Assembly (NCBI GenBank): GCA_905220665.1
Contig: CAJNAR010000168.1
Coordinates: forward strand, 868,001 to 932,000
DNA: 64,000 nt
Reading direction: 5' to 3'
From: Albugo candida
Taxonomy: Eukaryota > Oomycota > Peronosporomycetes > Albuginales > Albuginaceae
Part shown: piece after piece, positions 1 to 11,036 of the stretch
Numbering within the stretch: position 1 is the stretch's first letter
Layout: the number at the start of each line of letters is the position of its first letter
The notes under the pieces: model-generated
What the model was told of the DNA's origin: nothing
Seen by the model: only the letters and a program-made list of their open reading frames with translations
Databases searched by the model: none
Position numbers and translations under genes: made by a program

Positions 1-1740
1 GAGGAAGCAGAATATTCAAAGCAATCGAAACCGTCCGTGAAACGAAAAGCACTATCGCTCCAAAAAGACCGATCAACGCGTACTCGCGAGAAAAAGGGAG
101 CTGGAACACATGACAATGGAATTTTGTGCTCCTTTCAATCACAATCTCAAAATGTGCAAATTATCAACGTTAAGGATGAAAATGTCACGAATATCGTAAA
201 AGTACTTCGATTTGCAGGAACACCTTTCATCCTCGAAGGATGCAGTCCCAATTGGTTAGGCTTCCATGAAGACTGGATCGATGAGGATACGTGTCATCTC
301 AATATTGAAGCGTTTCTACGTGGAATGGAAGATGTCAAGGTTCCCGTCCTTGAACGAAATTATGAAGAGACAAGTCCGATAAAGCGACATCTTCTTTTAG
401 GAGAGTTTGTACGAGAGCATTGGCTTTGCGATGATCCCAAGTATTATATGCATCAATGGCAGTATCCTTTGGATGGAAAAGTGGTCGATTCAATGTGTTA
501 CAAGTCCACAGCGCTCTCTGTACTGGGAGATAACCTGCTTTCATATTGGCTTGATAGTGTCCGTGGAGATAATCCTTTGCAATATCTTTTCATGGGTGGA
601 AGTAATACAAGCAGCCGGATGCATCAAGATCGTGGTGGTCTAGATATTCTCATAACACCAATTCTCGGAGCCAAGCATGTCGAGATGCTTCATCGCGATG
701 CAGGTCGATTCGACTCGGTTCATGAAGACGTTGATTTTCATCATATCGACTGCAGAAAATCTCCGTTGTTAGCGTTCATTCCAACGTGGTCTGTTGATGT
801 GAATCCTGGCCAGATTTTATTTCTCCCAGAAGGTACTTTCCATGCATGCAAAAATATCACGCCTTGTCTTTCCCATCATCAGTTTCATCTTGATACATTC
901 AATATGCTGGGATTCCTGGATTCATTCATCAAGCAAGATGCACCGAAGATCGACCATGCTGAGATTCTATGGAATGCAGCACACGATGTCATGGCAGCTG
1001 TTGAAGAAAAGTTTGGCGAAAACGCTCCAAAGCGATCGTTTGACCCTTTGACGATCAGACAGCTTGAATCGTTAACTGGACTTCGACACGCGGTATGTCA
1101 CATATCAATGAGAGAAGCTGTCCCTACAAAAGATGCATGGGATTGGAGAAAACTTTTGAACGATGTCGAGACGTTGCTCAATATCGTCGAATCGAGCAAC
1201 AGCGGTCGTGCAATGGAGCTATACACCGAGTCCATCTCGAGCTCCTTCTCCAGCAAGCAGTACGAAGCTCCTTCTGTTTTGCACTTTACGGACAAAGACG
1301 CACTCGAAGATCATTGGAAAAAACTGCTGGTACACGTCGGTGACGTAATATCTGTTCGAGCGTTTGAAACTCGTCTGCATGCTCAAGTGCTCAAAGTCGT
1401 GGAAGACACCGATTTTGTACAAGTTCACTACGTGGACTGGGAAAGCATTTACGATGAGCATCAACCCATAGAATGTCTACTGCGTCGAGACGCATCCGGT
1501 CGGCTTCGTCCATTTCGAGGTGTACCAAAGATCTACGACAAAGTCCTTATCCGCTGGGGACCACAACGCGAAGTGTTTCAAGCAATTATCCACAAAGTGA
1601 CCAAATCACACGCTTGTTACGTGCAATTTATAAAGTTTCATAGTCAGTGGAATCAATGGATTTTACCGCAATTTATATACAAAAAAATGCACAAACAAAT
1701 GAAAAACAAACTGATGAAAAAGAATGGAAAACAAGAGTGA
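1..1740 (+). CDS. JmjC-domain protein with C-terminal Tudor-like repeats (5' partial)
   Basis: The frame is open from base 1 and has no ATG near the left edge (nt 37 is GTG), so the N-terminus lies outside the window. The middle is a cupin/JmjC fold like JMJD6/JMJD4-type 2-oxoglutarate Fe(II) oxygenases. An HQD triad (about nt 622-630) gives the HxD iron ligands and GTFHACKN (about nt 835-858) supplies the distal His. The last 130 residues hold two small barrel-like repeats, VQVHYVDW and YVQFIKFHSQWNQW, which resemble Tudor/chromo-barrel modules that read methyl-lysine or methyl-arginine. That combination suggests a chromatin or RNP demethylase or hydroxylase, but the substrate cannot be inferred. 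The stop lies 35 bp from the stop of the convergent gene on the minus strand. Confidence 0.7.
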   Translation, partial: EEAEYSKQSKPSVKRKALSLQKDRSTRTREKKGAGTHDNGILCSFQSQSQNVQIINVKDENVTNIVKVLRFAGTPFILEGCSPNWLGFHEDWIDEDTCHLNIEAFLRGMEDVKVPVLERNYEETSPIKRHLLLGEFVREHWLCDDPKYYMHQWQYPLDGKVVDSMCYKSTALSVLGDNLLSYWLDSVRGDNPLQYLFMGGSNTSSRMHQDRGGLDILITPILGAKHVEMLHRDAGRFDSVHEDVDFHHIDCRKSPLLAFIPTWSVDVNPGQILFLPEGTFHACKNITPCLSHHQFHLDTFNMLGFLDSFIKQDAPKIDHAEILWNAAHDVMAAVEEKFGENAPKRSFDPLTIRQLESLTGLRHAVCHISMREAVPTKDAWDWRKLLNDVETLLNIVESSNSGRAMELYTESISSSFSSKQYEAPSVLHFTDKDALEDHWKKLLVHVGDVISVRAFETRLHAQVLKVVEDTDFVQVHYVDWESIYDEHQPIECLLRRDASGRLRPFRGVPKIYDKVLIRWGPQREVFQAIIHKVTKSHACYVQFIKFHSQWNQWILPQFIYKKMHKQMKNKLMKKNGKQE

Positions 1741-1775
1741 AAGTTGGGTGATGTTGCTATTCCATCCATATCGCG

Positions 1776-2168
1776 TCATTCTTTGGATACGCTGTGAATG
1801 GAAATAATGTTTCTACCACTTATCAAAACGAGACCGAGCGATCGAAGGGTGTCTGATTCACAAAGAGTATCATCGGGGAACCATTCTCTTTGTTTCTCCA
1901 CGTCCAATTCGCTGTTGGATCGCCATTCCTTTGCGTCCGTCAAAATTAGATTGAGTTGCTTATCGAGACAGTGAAAATAACCGACGATCACGCGTCCGTC
2001 TGATATCTTAATGCGAAAAAGACGCGTCTGATACGTTGCCAGTCGTCGTATCGACTCGTGGATCTCTTGTTTCGGTTCATTTTCGTCATTGAAAGCTCCC
2101 TCTAACGTGTTTTCTTCAATTGAATCGCTCCATTTAGAAATCGGACGTCCATTTTGCGATAAAATCAT
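1776..2168 (-). CDS. NAA38: Sm-like protein, NAA38/LSMD1 family (NatC auxiliary subunit)
   Basis: A 130-residue protein. I chose the ATG at 2168 because the longer frame begins with TTG and is preceded directly by TGA. Residues 45-130 form one Sm fold. Sm1 reads FRIKISDGRVIVGYFHCLDK and Sm2 reads LGLVLISGRNIISI, with a charged insert between them. This is the pattern of LSMD1/NAA38, the small subunit of the NatC N-terminal acetyltransferase (with NAA30 and NAA35), rather than of spliceosomal LSm proteins, which have the IRG-type Sm2. The N-terminal 40 residues are polar and look disordered. Another divergent LSm is the main alternative. Confidence 0.65.
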   Translation of the reverse strand: MILSQNGRPISKWSDSIEENTLEGAFNDENEPKQEIHESIRRLATYQTRLFRIKISDGRVIVGYFHCLDKQLNLILTDAKEWRSNSELDVEKQREWFPDDTLCESDTLRSLGLVLISGRNIISIHSVSKE

Positions 2169-2291
2169 ATTTTCATCCAATCAGAATCGAGTTTACGCCT
2201 TGCAAAAATGAAAGTGAAAATGAAAAAATTGCTTCGATTTTAGCAAAAAAGTTGCAACGAGAATCACTAATTAAAGATACAATGACTGCAA

Positions 2292-4431
2292 TTAGCAAAG
2301 CTGAGACTTCAATTCCCGTAACTTTGCAACAGCGTTTTCAGCCGATGGACGTTTGGATGGATCTATAGACAGACAACTGGCAATCAGATCGCGTAGCTCT
2401 TGAGGTGCTTTCAAAAGGGCGGGAGCATTTTCATGAGGTGCGAGCGTCTCACCGAGTTGCATTTTATTGACCAACATGCAATCGGCCAATGTACTACCAA
2501 TCTCATCGACCATGTACTTGAACGGTCGAGTACGCGTCCAAATCTCTCCGAGAATCACACCAAACGCGTACATGTTGGCAAGTCGAGGATCCATATTCTT
2601 GGTCTTCATGATGATTTCCGGGGCGGACCAAGGGATATCGCCTGTGCCAAAAGAATTCTCCAACGTACCAGTGCTTAGTAGGACACGACTTGAGCATGGA
2701 ACGCAGTGGAATAGACTCATTTTGCATACATTGGCGTCATTGACAAATATTGTTCGACTAGAAAGCTGACGGACATACGCTTCGGTATCGGCAGAATGGA
2801 GATACTGAAGTGCTTGAGCGACATCCAAACACATGCTGAATTTGTGAGAGGAATTGAGTCGGTATTCTGCGTCAGCTAAGACGGTTGCTAAGGTTCCCTG
2901 CTCCAAGTATTCGGTCACAATGGAATAATCGGTTCCTGCGATCCAACTGACACCAATCATACTCACGATATTCTCATGTTGAAGATGTGCAACTTGCTTA
3001 GAGTATTGGATAAGTGCTTCCGTTGCGGCGGGATCGTTGTATTCAGCTTCGACGCGCTTGACAACGATACGTCTGCTTTCCATTTCTGCTATCCAAATGT
3101 TGTTGGGACTCATACTTTTTCCAAGTGTGATGTCGTTCTGATTGAGTTCGATTAGAACTGTTGTGTCTTCGACGGAAGGGACAGAGTTTTTCTCATTCTT
3201 TCTTAGTAATTCAGTTGACGCGGTTTCGCTCGACGTTGGCGAGATATCTTCTGAGCGAAGAAGTCTGCGAACGACGAATACGGCAAGCAGGATCCCAATC
3301 AGACATGCGGCAATGATGAAGACGACCACCATCGTACTTGCCAGTGGTGTATTTCCTCGAGGTCTCGATATTCTCGGCTCATTAATCGTATCCAAATGTC
3401 GAAATGTTGCGTGCTTTGATGGAGAATTCTCAAGGCAGACTAAATGCTTCCTTTGATGCGATTGTTGTTGGAGACCCAAATTGCAATTTGCATGGAAAAG
3501 AATCGACGACGAAAGCCGTAGGCGTTCGAATGTTTGCATCAGTTTGCTGTACACATTGTCGGTGACAATTGTGACACTTTCTTCCTCGAAAGTAATTCCA
3601 TCACTGTAGTGAGAACTCTACTCAGTCGATGAGAATGAACGCATACAACTTGAGGACGTACATTTCAATGTGTACATTGGGATCGAGACGTTGGATGAAT
3701 GCCGGAATCGTCGGTAAGATCAGTCTTGGCGATCTATAAAATCGTCTTCTTCAATACGCGCATGTGGAATCGGATGGGACGACACGTACATTTGTATCTC
3801 TTTGGGTGGGTCCTCTGCAAAGTCCAAAGTCGTCAGATACGAATCGATGATTTCCCTTCACATGCAAAGGCATTAGACACAATTCTGTAATTATTCAAAT
3901 GATCAAATAAACTCACAAACGCTGTATCGATGACGGTAATCGCAATCGCACACTTGAGTTCTGAAAGGTAACGCCGTGGAAGGATCTTTCCAAAAACAGC
4001 ATTAGCGCTTCTTTTCACTGAGATATAATATCGCACGTACAAATGACGGAGTGCTGATAGCTTTCGGAATGCGTTTTCGGAGATAGCAATCACAGCTGAG
4101 GCGGCTTGATTGTTGCTAAATGACCTGAAAGTAGCGCTTGCATGAGTTTTGTTTTCTTCATTACGGTACATACGGCGAGAACGTACAAGGACGAGAGTAA
4201 TGGCGTGTCCATATCGCTAACTGTAACGCGAGTGACTTGATCCATCAGGAAAACGGTCTTTGATGCGAGTGATATGCTGACGGATGCCTGGTCTTCACAT
4301 TTGATATGACATAGACCCGAGCTTGCGGACAATTGGAGACCGTTCGTTGATAGAGTGTCCATACACCGAAGCTCGTACTCCTCAGTCGATACGCATAATA
4401 AATACATACAAAATATGAATGCAGTATTCAT
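2292..4431 (-). CDS. LRR receptor-like TKL pseudokinase, spliced
   Basis: Signal peptide at ATG 4431 (MNTAFIFCMYLLCVST), then a short LRR-type ectodomain in small exons, one transmembrane helix (VVVFIIAACLIGILLAVFVV) and a TKL kinase-like domain. Exons I can phase: 4431-4187, 4124-4041, then 3855-3790, 3733-3662 and 3603-2292, with introns of 62, 56 and 58 nt. The link between 4041 and 3855 is unresolved; SENAFRKLSALRHL and ITVIDTAF are LRR-like. The kinase keeps the VAIK lysine (IVVKRVE) and APE (WSAPEI). The catalytic loop reads YVRQLSSRTIF instead of HRDLKxxN, DFG is replaced by MSLF, and the glycine loop is lost. It therefore looks catalytically dead and may act as a scaffold or decoy receptor at the cell surface. 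Confidence 0.65.
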
Positions 4432-4541
4432 TTTGCTGGCTGCATGACACTTCCTCCATGACATACTTGCTGCAGGAGTAGTGTAGTGAACAATTCCGTC
4501 GTAAATAATTGTTTTGATGTTGGTATAAACTTACAAGGTTG

Positions 4542-4881
4542 TTACTCCCTGGCAGTGAGTTTGCTCCGCAAAATGGCACTTCCTTTACTATAGAGCAGTA
4601 TACTGGACGTAAAAGGGTCTCAGAAAGCATGTGTACCTAATCTGACTCTCCATATGTTCTTCAGATTCCTCTAATGCACCATTCGCTGACATGTTTCTAC
4701 GTTTTTGTAAAGCCACAGAGTTCCTTGCGGTAAAAATTGTCGGTATAAATCCATATGTTTGGTCAGTTGGTAACCTGTTGCAACCGATGAGAACTATCCT
4801 CTTGAATTCGTTATAGAGCGCACCTTTAACATCGCCTGATCTATTTCCGGGTGTCTTTATCACCACTGATGAAAAGTCCAT
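4542..4881 (-). CDS. Hypothetical protein, two exons, 96 aa
   Basis: I do not recognise this gene. ATG at 4881 opens an 81-codon exon ending at 4637. A 49-nt GTACAC...CTATAG intron (4636-4588) leads to a short exon ending in TAA at 4542. The product is polar and basic with no membrane segment and no clear domain. The start lies only 12 bp beyond the stop of the upstream SHOC1-like gene on the same strand, so the promoter would sit inside that gene's last exon. It could instead be part of a transcript whose splicing I misread. A further good intron (about 4530-4467, GTAAGT...CTGCAG) follows and is not explained by this model. Confidence 0.3.
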
Positions 4882-4893
4882 GTTTTATCTTGA

Positions 4894-7800
4894 TCATTCT
4901 GTGTGTATACATGTCAGTGTGACTATTGTGGTGGAGCTACGGTCAGCTAACTTTAGCATCGCCTCCAGCTGATGTTTGCTCAATATCCCATTGGTGATGG
5001 CAAGTAGATCCGATGCTCCATATCCTCGGGATAATATGACTTGTAAACTGATTTTGTGGAGGAGTGATTGAGCCGCATAATGATTGAGGATGCCAGTGGA
5101 AACCAGAAATTCTTCGTGCTGAGATTCTTGCTCCAGGAGAAATGGTCTCTCGTACCACATACGTGGAAATACGTGATATTGGGTGAATGCTGCATCGGCA
5201 CACTGATGAGCAATTTCTTCAAAAAGCTGGCAAGTCTCCGATATGGAAGAGCTGATTGCAGCACAAGTCAGCTTTGCGCAGCGCTGGAGCCGGTGTGTTA
5301 TCACCTGTAAAGTATCTGAATTTCCACTTGGAAATGGACCAAAGCAGCGTAAAATGCAATGACATTGTCTTCGATTGGCTTCTGTGATATCTGCAGGTAA
5401 TCCAAAGCTGTTTCGAAGGAATTAGAGCTGAATTTCGTTGAATGTGGCAATGTCGTACCAATGATAATCCATATTTTCCCAAACTAGAGAGTTATGTCAG
5501 CGATGCAGAGATGTTGATTGTGTTGTTGCTTGCCTGAATTTGAGTGAGTGCCAGCTGATACGTTATTTCTTTCATTTTTGCTTCATCTGCGGACATATAC
5601 GTGCCCTTTGACTTGAAACCATTTCAAAGTGCTTTTTGTACCTTCAAAAGTCACAATATCAAAGACACAAAAGCCATTTCTCTCATCGAAAATGAGATCG
5701 ATCGGTTCACTGAGTTCTCGATCGATGAATGTGATGCCACGAGACGACAGCTCGCTGATGAACGGGTACTGGATCGAGAACGAGCACAGCGTCACCTTGT
5801 GGCTTGTAACAATAGGCTTTACCGTACCTTGGACTGCATTGTCCGCACTGCACAAAAGGTTCGAAATGGGGTTCTCTTGAACTTCTGACACGCCAATCGA
5901 GGCTTTTTCTGGACTGGGCCGTGCTCCGAATGATCGCTTTCATCGTCTGTGCAAATGTTTGGCTCCGAGTTGGATAGTTGTTCCTTTTCTACAATGCAAC
6001 TCGAGCTCCCGAGTCGTGTTTTGATGTCATTGATATGTGATTTCCCCAGTAGCGCTTGATATTTTGTGCATTGCACGATACCGTCTCGAAGCTCGTCAAA
6101 ATGTGATTGCTCCGGGCCACTCACACAGAGCTGGAAGAGTCTACAAAGAACAGGTGTCAACAATGAGTTTACCAACAGAAGATGTATCGTACCTTAGTGT
6201 ATGCAATAAAGCAGCGCATCGGAAGCTGGAGCAATTCTCAATTAAATCAGAATGGCTGATACCCGATGGATTCATTATAATCTGTTGGATTCGAGACTGT
6301 AATTGTAATACGATAAGTTCCAAGGTCTCTAGGTTGATTTTCTCGAGGATGTTGTGTGTGTGTTTACTATCGATTCTTAGTAGCTTTCTTGTCATGAGGC
6401 ACCATACTGCAGGACGTGCGAGTTGTTGAATCGCTGACAGTTTGCTTGGAATGTCACAGTTGATGGACTCTGTTCCCGATTTAGGCATAGGCATTTCTTG
6501 AGCTTGAGGATACAGGTCCATGAACTTGGACATTAAATTCCGTGTCGTTGGTGCCAGGCAGCCATCTGACTTTGTGTTTGCAGTCAGAGTTGCTTCTATT
6601 GTCTCCACGTTGACGTTTGTAACCGGATTTTTTATCTTCTTCGTATCGGACTGACATTTCCATCGTATTTGTTCCTTTTGGATCCAAGCTGCGGCGTCAG
6701 TATCCTCTAATGCTGAGCCTAATCTGATCGCCAAGTTCTCATACGTGTTGTTGGGAAGTATATCGGGCTTGAAGATCTGTTGGCGATAAGATGATTGAGC
6801 CCATTCTGCCAGATCGTCCATAGGATTTGAGAATGATGCTATAGTTGACGCCATCAGATTTTCAGGTAACAACAAAGTGTCAAAATAACAAGTCGGGTTT
6901 TCTTCGTCAGTGCATATGCTGGAGAAATCAAGCATCCGTTGCAGTCGTACTGGGACATTGCTGTCAAACGCATTCTTGCAATCTGTTTCAGCTGGAAATC
7001 TGAGAGATTCATTTATTTGTATCATTGTCAAAGTCTTTGTCGCCACGTTCTTTATCATCTCAATAGAATTGGTATTGTTGCGATCGGATGTATCGAGAAG
7101 AGGTATCCGGAATAGTTGCGTGCTGCACAAATGTCTTGGAGTCGTCTGCTCTTGTACATAGAAAAGAGGTTGCAGGTTCTCCACTAGCATTGCCTGGATA
7201 AACCGGCATACTTTCACCTCTTCGTGTTGTGAATAAGTACTTTTTGTCTGTTGTATCTCTATCCAGCCCCTCTCGTGCTGTTTCTTCAGGACCTGATTAG
7301 TGTAGCTTCTCATGAAATTTCGATCAGATCGAGAAATCGTAAATCCTATTCCAATTTCCGACTCAACGCGATGAAATCCGTTCCTTCCATCCGTAGAATC
7401 AGATTCCTCGGTGCAAATTGTGCCAATTTGGGGCCAGGCTTCCTCCACGATAGCTTCCATTCCAAAATCTCTAAAATATCAAAAATTTCTCTTCTGAGAT
7501 CATTCTCAAATAAAACAAAACACGCACTCCAATTCGTCCAGTTGCAATTGGTTTGGTGTCTGTGCGAAAGCTTTCTCAAAATATAACGCGAAATACGCAC
7601 AGCTCATATCAATGAGCTGCGTGAAGTACATTACTCTTCGATTCCCCGCATTGATTCCATTCCCCCGGTCTAAACTGTGTAAGCTCCTAGCCATTTTCTG
7701 TGTTGTCGAGCGCACATCGTCGTCGCTTTTCTTCGATTTGAGCATTGATCGGTCCTCACAGCTCAGAATGTCTTTTATTCGCTCATTTCCTTCCGTATAC

Positions 7801-7987
7801 GCTCTCAAATCACATTCTCGAATATCTTCTGAATCATCGATCGAATGCGCCTGCAGGATTTCCAAAGATTTGTGACTCAATTCCTCCAGAAAGTTTACGT
7901 TCGTGTCGATGGGTTCTACGACTCGTACGATAGCGCCTAGCGCGTCACAAAGCGTATTATGCGAGTATGTATAAGTGTGAAAGTAAG
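4894..7987 (-). CDS. SHOC1/ZIP2-like XPF-fold meiotic crossover protein, seven exons, 5' end unresolved
   Basis: Seven exons join in one frame over about 920 codons: 7987-7528, 7470-6193, 6140-5828, 5768-5642, 5586-5534, 5483-5305 and 5251-4894. Introns are 57, 52, 59, 55, 50 and 53 nt. The fifth intron has a GC donor. The C-terminal third looks like an XPF-type nuclease core without its catalytic residues: ITFIDRELSEPIDLIFDE, then KIWIII, then VIAFYAALVHFQVEIQIL. A helix-hairpin-helix tail follows (FLVSTGILNHYAAQSLL). This order is that of SHOC1/ZIP2, which with SPO16 stabilises crossover intermediates in the ZMM pathway of meiosis. No start ATG is found in the first exon, so at least one 5' exon (near 8000-8150) is missing. 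Another XPF/ERCC4-like protein is the alternative. Confidence 0.5.
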
Positions 7988-8158
7988 CTATGGCATTAAG
8001 TGTCGTTAGTTATCGATTAAAGCGCATAATTACACTATTTAACCAGCAATTGCAACATCATTGGCGTTGCGCGGAAACTTTGGCCACATTTGTCAACTTC
8101 AACCATCCTAAAAGACGCGATAGTGTCTACACACTAATCGACACCCTAATTTATACGA

Positions 8159-9052
8159 TTATAGAGGTTGAGGGCACCGTGCGCTTTTGTGACGTCGCGT
8201 AAAGGCAACAGCGGCTGCCGCGCCAAAAAATCTCATTTTTTGCGGTTTTTGTAGTGCTGACTTAGCATTCGCAATTCGAACTCGGAAATTATCTTCAAAT
8301 TCCTTTGCTTTTGCGATTTCTAACTTCATTTCCACGCATTCTTTCTCCTGTTTTACCAAATGATTATACTGTTTATCAAGCTCAGTTTGAATCTGAGCTG
8401 CTTCAACTTTCACCGCTGCAATTTCCCGCTGAAGCTTATCAATGTCCATATTTTTCATCGATTTTATCTCAGCGTCTGACTGATACGCTCGTCCAAAGCT
8501 GAAAAATATTATTTCAGGAGAATGATTGTCTCGACGTACCGCTTCGATTTCCTCAATTTCTTTTTCGACTAAATACCGTTCAGAAATTGCAACATCGCGA
8601 TCTTGAAGATGTTTACTAATTCGAGCTTCAGAAAGTGCGATTTGCTCACTCAAAACCTGTATATCGCCTTCTAATGTGTTTATTTGCTCCAACAGATTTG
8701 ATTTTTGACGTCGCGAAATGGAAATATCGTCGATTGCAGCCTCAAGATCAGCCTCAACGGATGCACGCATTAAGTTGAAAGTGGTTTTGTTGATTTCTTC
8801 GGAAGAAAAGGCGACATCTGCGTCCTTGAAAGCGGATTTGAGCTCTTCCGGCAAAGTGTCCAAATCAAAAGATGTGTCGGATGGGGAATGAAGCATCCAA
8901 TTCACAAATATGTCGTATTTCTGCAACTCCAATGTCGGTGCAGCCTCCAATTCCCAGTCAAAGTCTCCGAGAACCAACACATTCGGCACATCACTTGCTT
9001 GGTTCATGACTGCTTTCAAGGTGTGACAACGAGAACAGCTATTTATGCGCAT
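8159..9052 (-). CDS. Coiled-coil protein resembling the N-terminal half of HAUS3 (augmin)
   Basis: 297 residues from ATG 9052. The N-terminus has the layout of HAUS augmin-like complex subunit 3: GDFDWELEA, then IFVNWMLHS, then LPEELKSAF and FSSEEINKT. A long heptad-rich coiled coil runs from about residue 95 to 275. Augmin recruits gamma-tubulin to spindle microtubules. HAUS3 is normally about 600 residues, and here the protein stops after the first coiled coil with a basic, Ala-rich tail. The gene may be shortened, or downstream exons may be missing from my model. A GTACGT...TTTCAG pair at 8539-8499 would shift the frame, so I read it as exon. It lies between the PPR gene and the SHOC1-like gene, all on the minus strand. 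Confidence 0.4.
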   Translation of the reverse strand: MRINSCSRCHTLKAVMNQASDVPNVLVLGDFDWELEAAPTLELQKYDIFVNWMLHSPSDTSFDLDTLPEELKSAFKDADVAFSSEEINKTTFNLMRASVEADLEAAIDDISISRRQKSNLLEQINTLEGDIQVLSEQIALSEARISKHLQDRDVAISERYLVEKEIEEIEAVRRDNHSPEIIFFSFGRAYQSDAEIKSMKNMDIDKLQREIAAVKVEAAQIQTELDKQYNHLVKQEKECVEMKLEIAKAKEFEDNFRVRIANAKSALQKPQKMRFFGAAAAVAFTRRHKSARCPQPL

Positions 9053-9161
9053 TTGCAGCTATTTAGAGTGGCATCAATATGCTTATGGTATAAATAGACA
9101 TAGAACAGGCTTTGGGTCGATGGGAAAATGGAATTTGATGTGAAGAACTCAAGATGATCAT

Positions 9162-11036
9162 TCAATGATAACGAGTCGAAGCAGTAGCGTCATGATGACC
9201 GCGATAATGCTCCAATAGATTATTTACTGCTTCAGCTTCCTCTTCTCGACCGAAAGAAGAATACGCTTGTCGGACTTGTGCGAGCAATGTGCTGCTGTGC
9301 CCAAGTTTTTCGTATCCTTTGCTTCGAACAAATGCTTCAAATAATTGGATAATTTCAGTATTTCGTCCAAGTTTTGAATTTGTGGCTATTCCGATCTCTG
9401 TGACTCGAATTCCAATTGCAATTTCAGGATTCGATAGTAACGCCGAACAGATTGATGATATTCTCTCAGCTGCAATATGCGAATCCAATTGGAAGAGCGA
9501 AGAAATGATTGCTTCGAGTGCAAAGTAACTGACGGGTATATTGGTTCCCAACGCGTACTCCATGAGCTCCCCTATGAACTCGAGCCGTTTAAAATACGCA
9601 AGTACTATCAACGTCTCTGAAACGAAAAAGCCTGTCCATTTAATCGCGCCATTATACTTTTCGGCAAAGGCTAACAGATCTGAAACACTCTGGATACATG
9701 GGAAATGGGCTTCTTTCCCATCGATCGTTGTGTACTCGGTCCCGCCGAATCGGATCATCGAATACATTAGCGGGTACAATCGATTCGGACGTATCTCAAT
9801 ATTCATCGAGTGCATCAATTCCAAGACTTTCAGAGCCAGATCAAGGTCATTACTCGTCACATCATGCTTGTACTCATTGTCCAAAAGACTTCGATTCAGC
9901 AAGAACCTCGACATCAAAATTTTGAATTGATTCGGAACCTCATCGGCTTGCACTAGAGTCGAATATATATGCAAGATTTCAGCGTATCTCTCCTTTTCAT
10001 ACAACGCCTGAAATAGAATCTCGAATCGGAATCTCCCCAACTCATTTAACGTCCAGCCTTTTGTGGATGGAAGTCGATATAATTGCATGGCTCGACCAAA
10101 TTCCTCACTCTCTACTGCTCGAAGTATTATCAACGGTTGAAGAAACAGCGGCATCGTCATTCCAAGCTCCGTGCTCATCTTCGTCCATATTCTCAATATA
10201 TCTCTGATATCGCAATTAATTCGATCGTACACCATTGCACTCACAAGATGGACGTATGTTCGCTCACGCAAAGTCAGCCCAAGATCCTCTGCTTTTCGAA
10301 ACAAATCGGTAGCCAATTTGGAATGTCTCGTATGCCAACAAGCAATGAAAATCGACTCTAGAAGTTTATACGAAAGAGAGCACAGGAGCTGTTCTGCTTC
10401 AGTTTCTGAACGAATTTTGAACAAATCGATCACTTTTGTGAATTTTTGTTGTTGTGTCAGTGCATTCGCGTAATATATACAAAGAATGCCTCGATATCGG
10501 ACGCTTTCGTTAGGAAGCGGAGAGATCTCATCCCACGAATAAAATATCGTTTCGATCTGATCATACTCTCGAGACGATTGTAGTTTTGACATGATTTTGT
10601 GCAGCAGAGAAGTCGATCGCTGGTGAAGAGACTTTTTCCGCTCGGATTTTTGCGCTTTTGACGTTTCTATCATGTCGAAAATTTCTTTTAAGCTGTCTTT
10701 GGCCCTACATTTTGACAATTATTACAGGAATAGACGGCAAATCACGTTGGGAATGAAGAACCTTCGTTTATTTTCTTCGGTGAGAGATTTAACGGCGTGT
10801 TTGGGCTTTAATGTCACCACAAGGTCTTTTTTGGTTGATGAATGCTGGGTTGAACACTGCTTTTCATATTTGTTGTGCAGTAGGAAACAACTTTTTGACT
10901 TGATTAGAGTATGAATTGATGATTTCTCATTTGAGTAATGCGGATATGCGTATGAAGCGGTGGCTATTGAGGGTAACGACCAACCGTTTGTTCGTCTGAG
11001 AGTATTACAGCGCCGAATGGAGACAAGATTTCTCAT
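9162..11036 (-). CDS. Mitochondrial PPR/TPR-like helical repeat protein, two exons
   Basis: Exon 1 (11036-10762) starts with a basic, Arg/Ser-rich leader (MRNLVSIRRCNTLRRTNGW) typical of a mitochondrial presequence. A 57-nt intron (10761-10705) joins in phase to exon 2 (10704-9162), for 605 residues in all. The body is made of about 35-residue helical pairs, for example FTKVIDLFKIR, LATDLFRKAEDLGL, FGRAMQLYRLP and YAEILHIYSTLVQADEVPNQ, in the PPR style. PPR proteins bind organellar RNA and control its processing or translation. The long second exon alone begins with TTG and would lack the targeting signal, which supports the spliced model. No catalytic add-on domain (DYW, SMR) is visible. Confidence 0.65.

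Noticed and set aside
8499..8539. GTACGT...TTTCAG intron in the HAUS3-like gene
   Set aside because: It looks like a 41-nt intron but its removal shifts the frame into a stop, while the unspliced frame stays open through the coiled coil.
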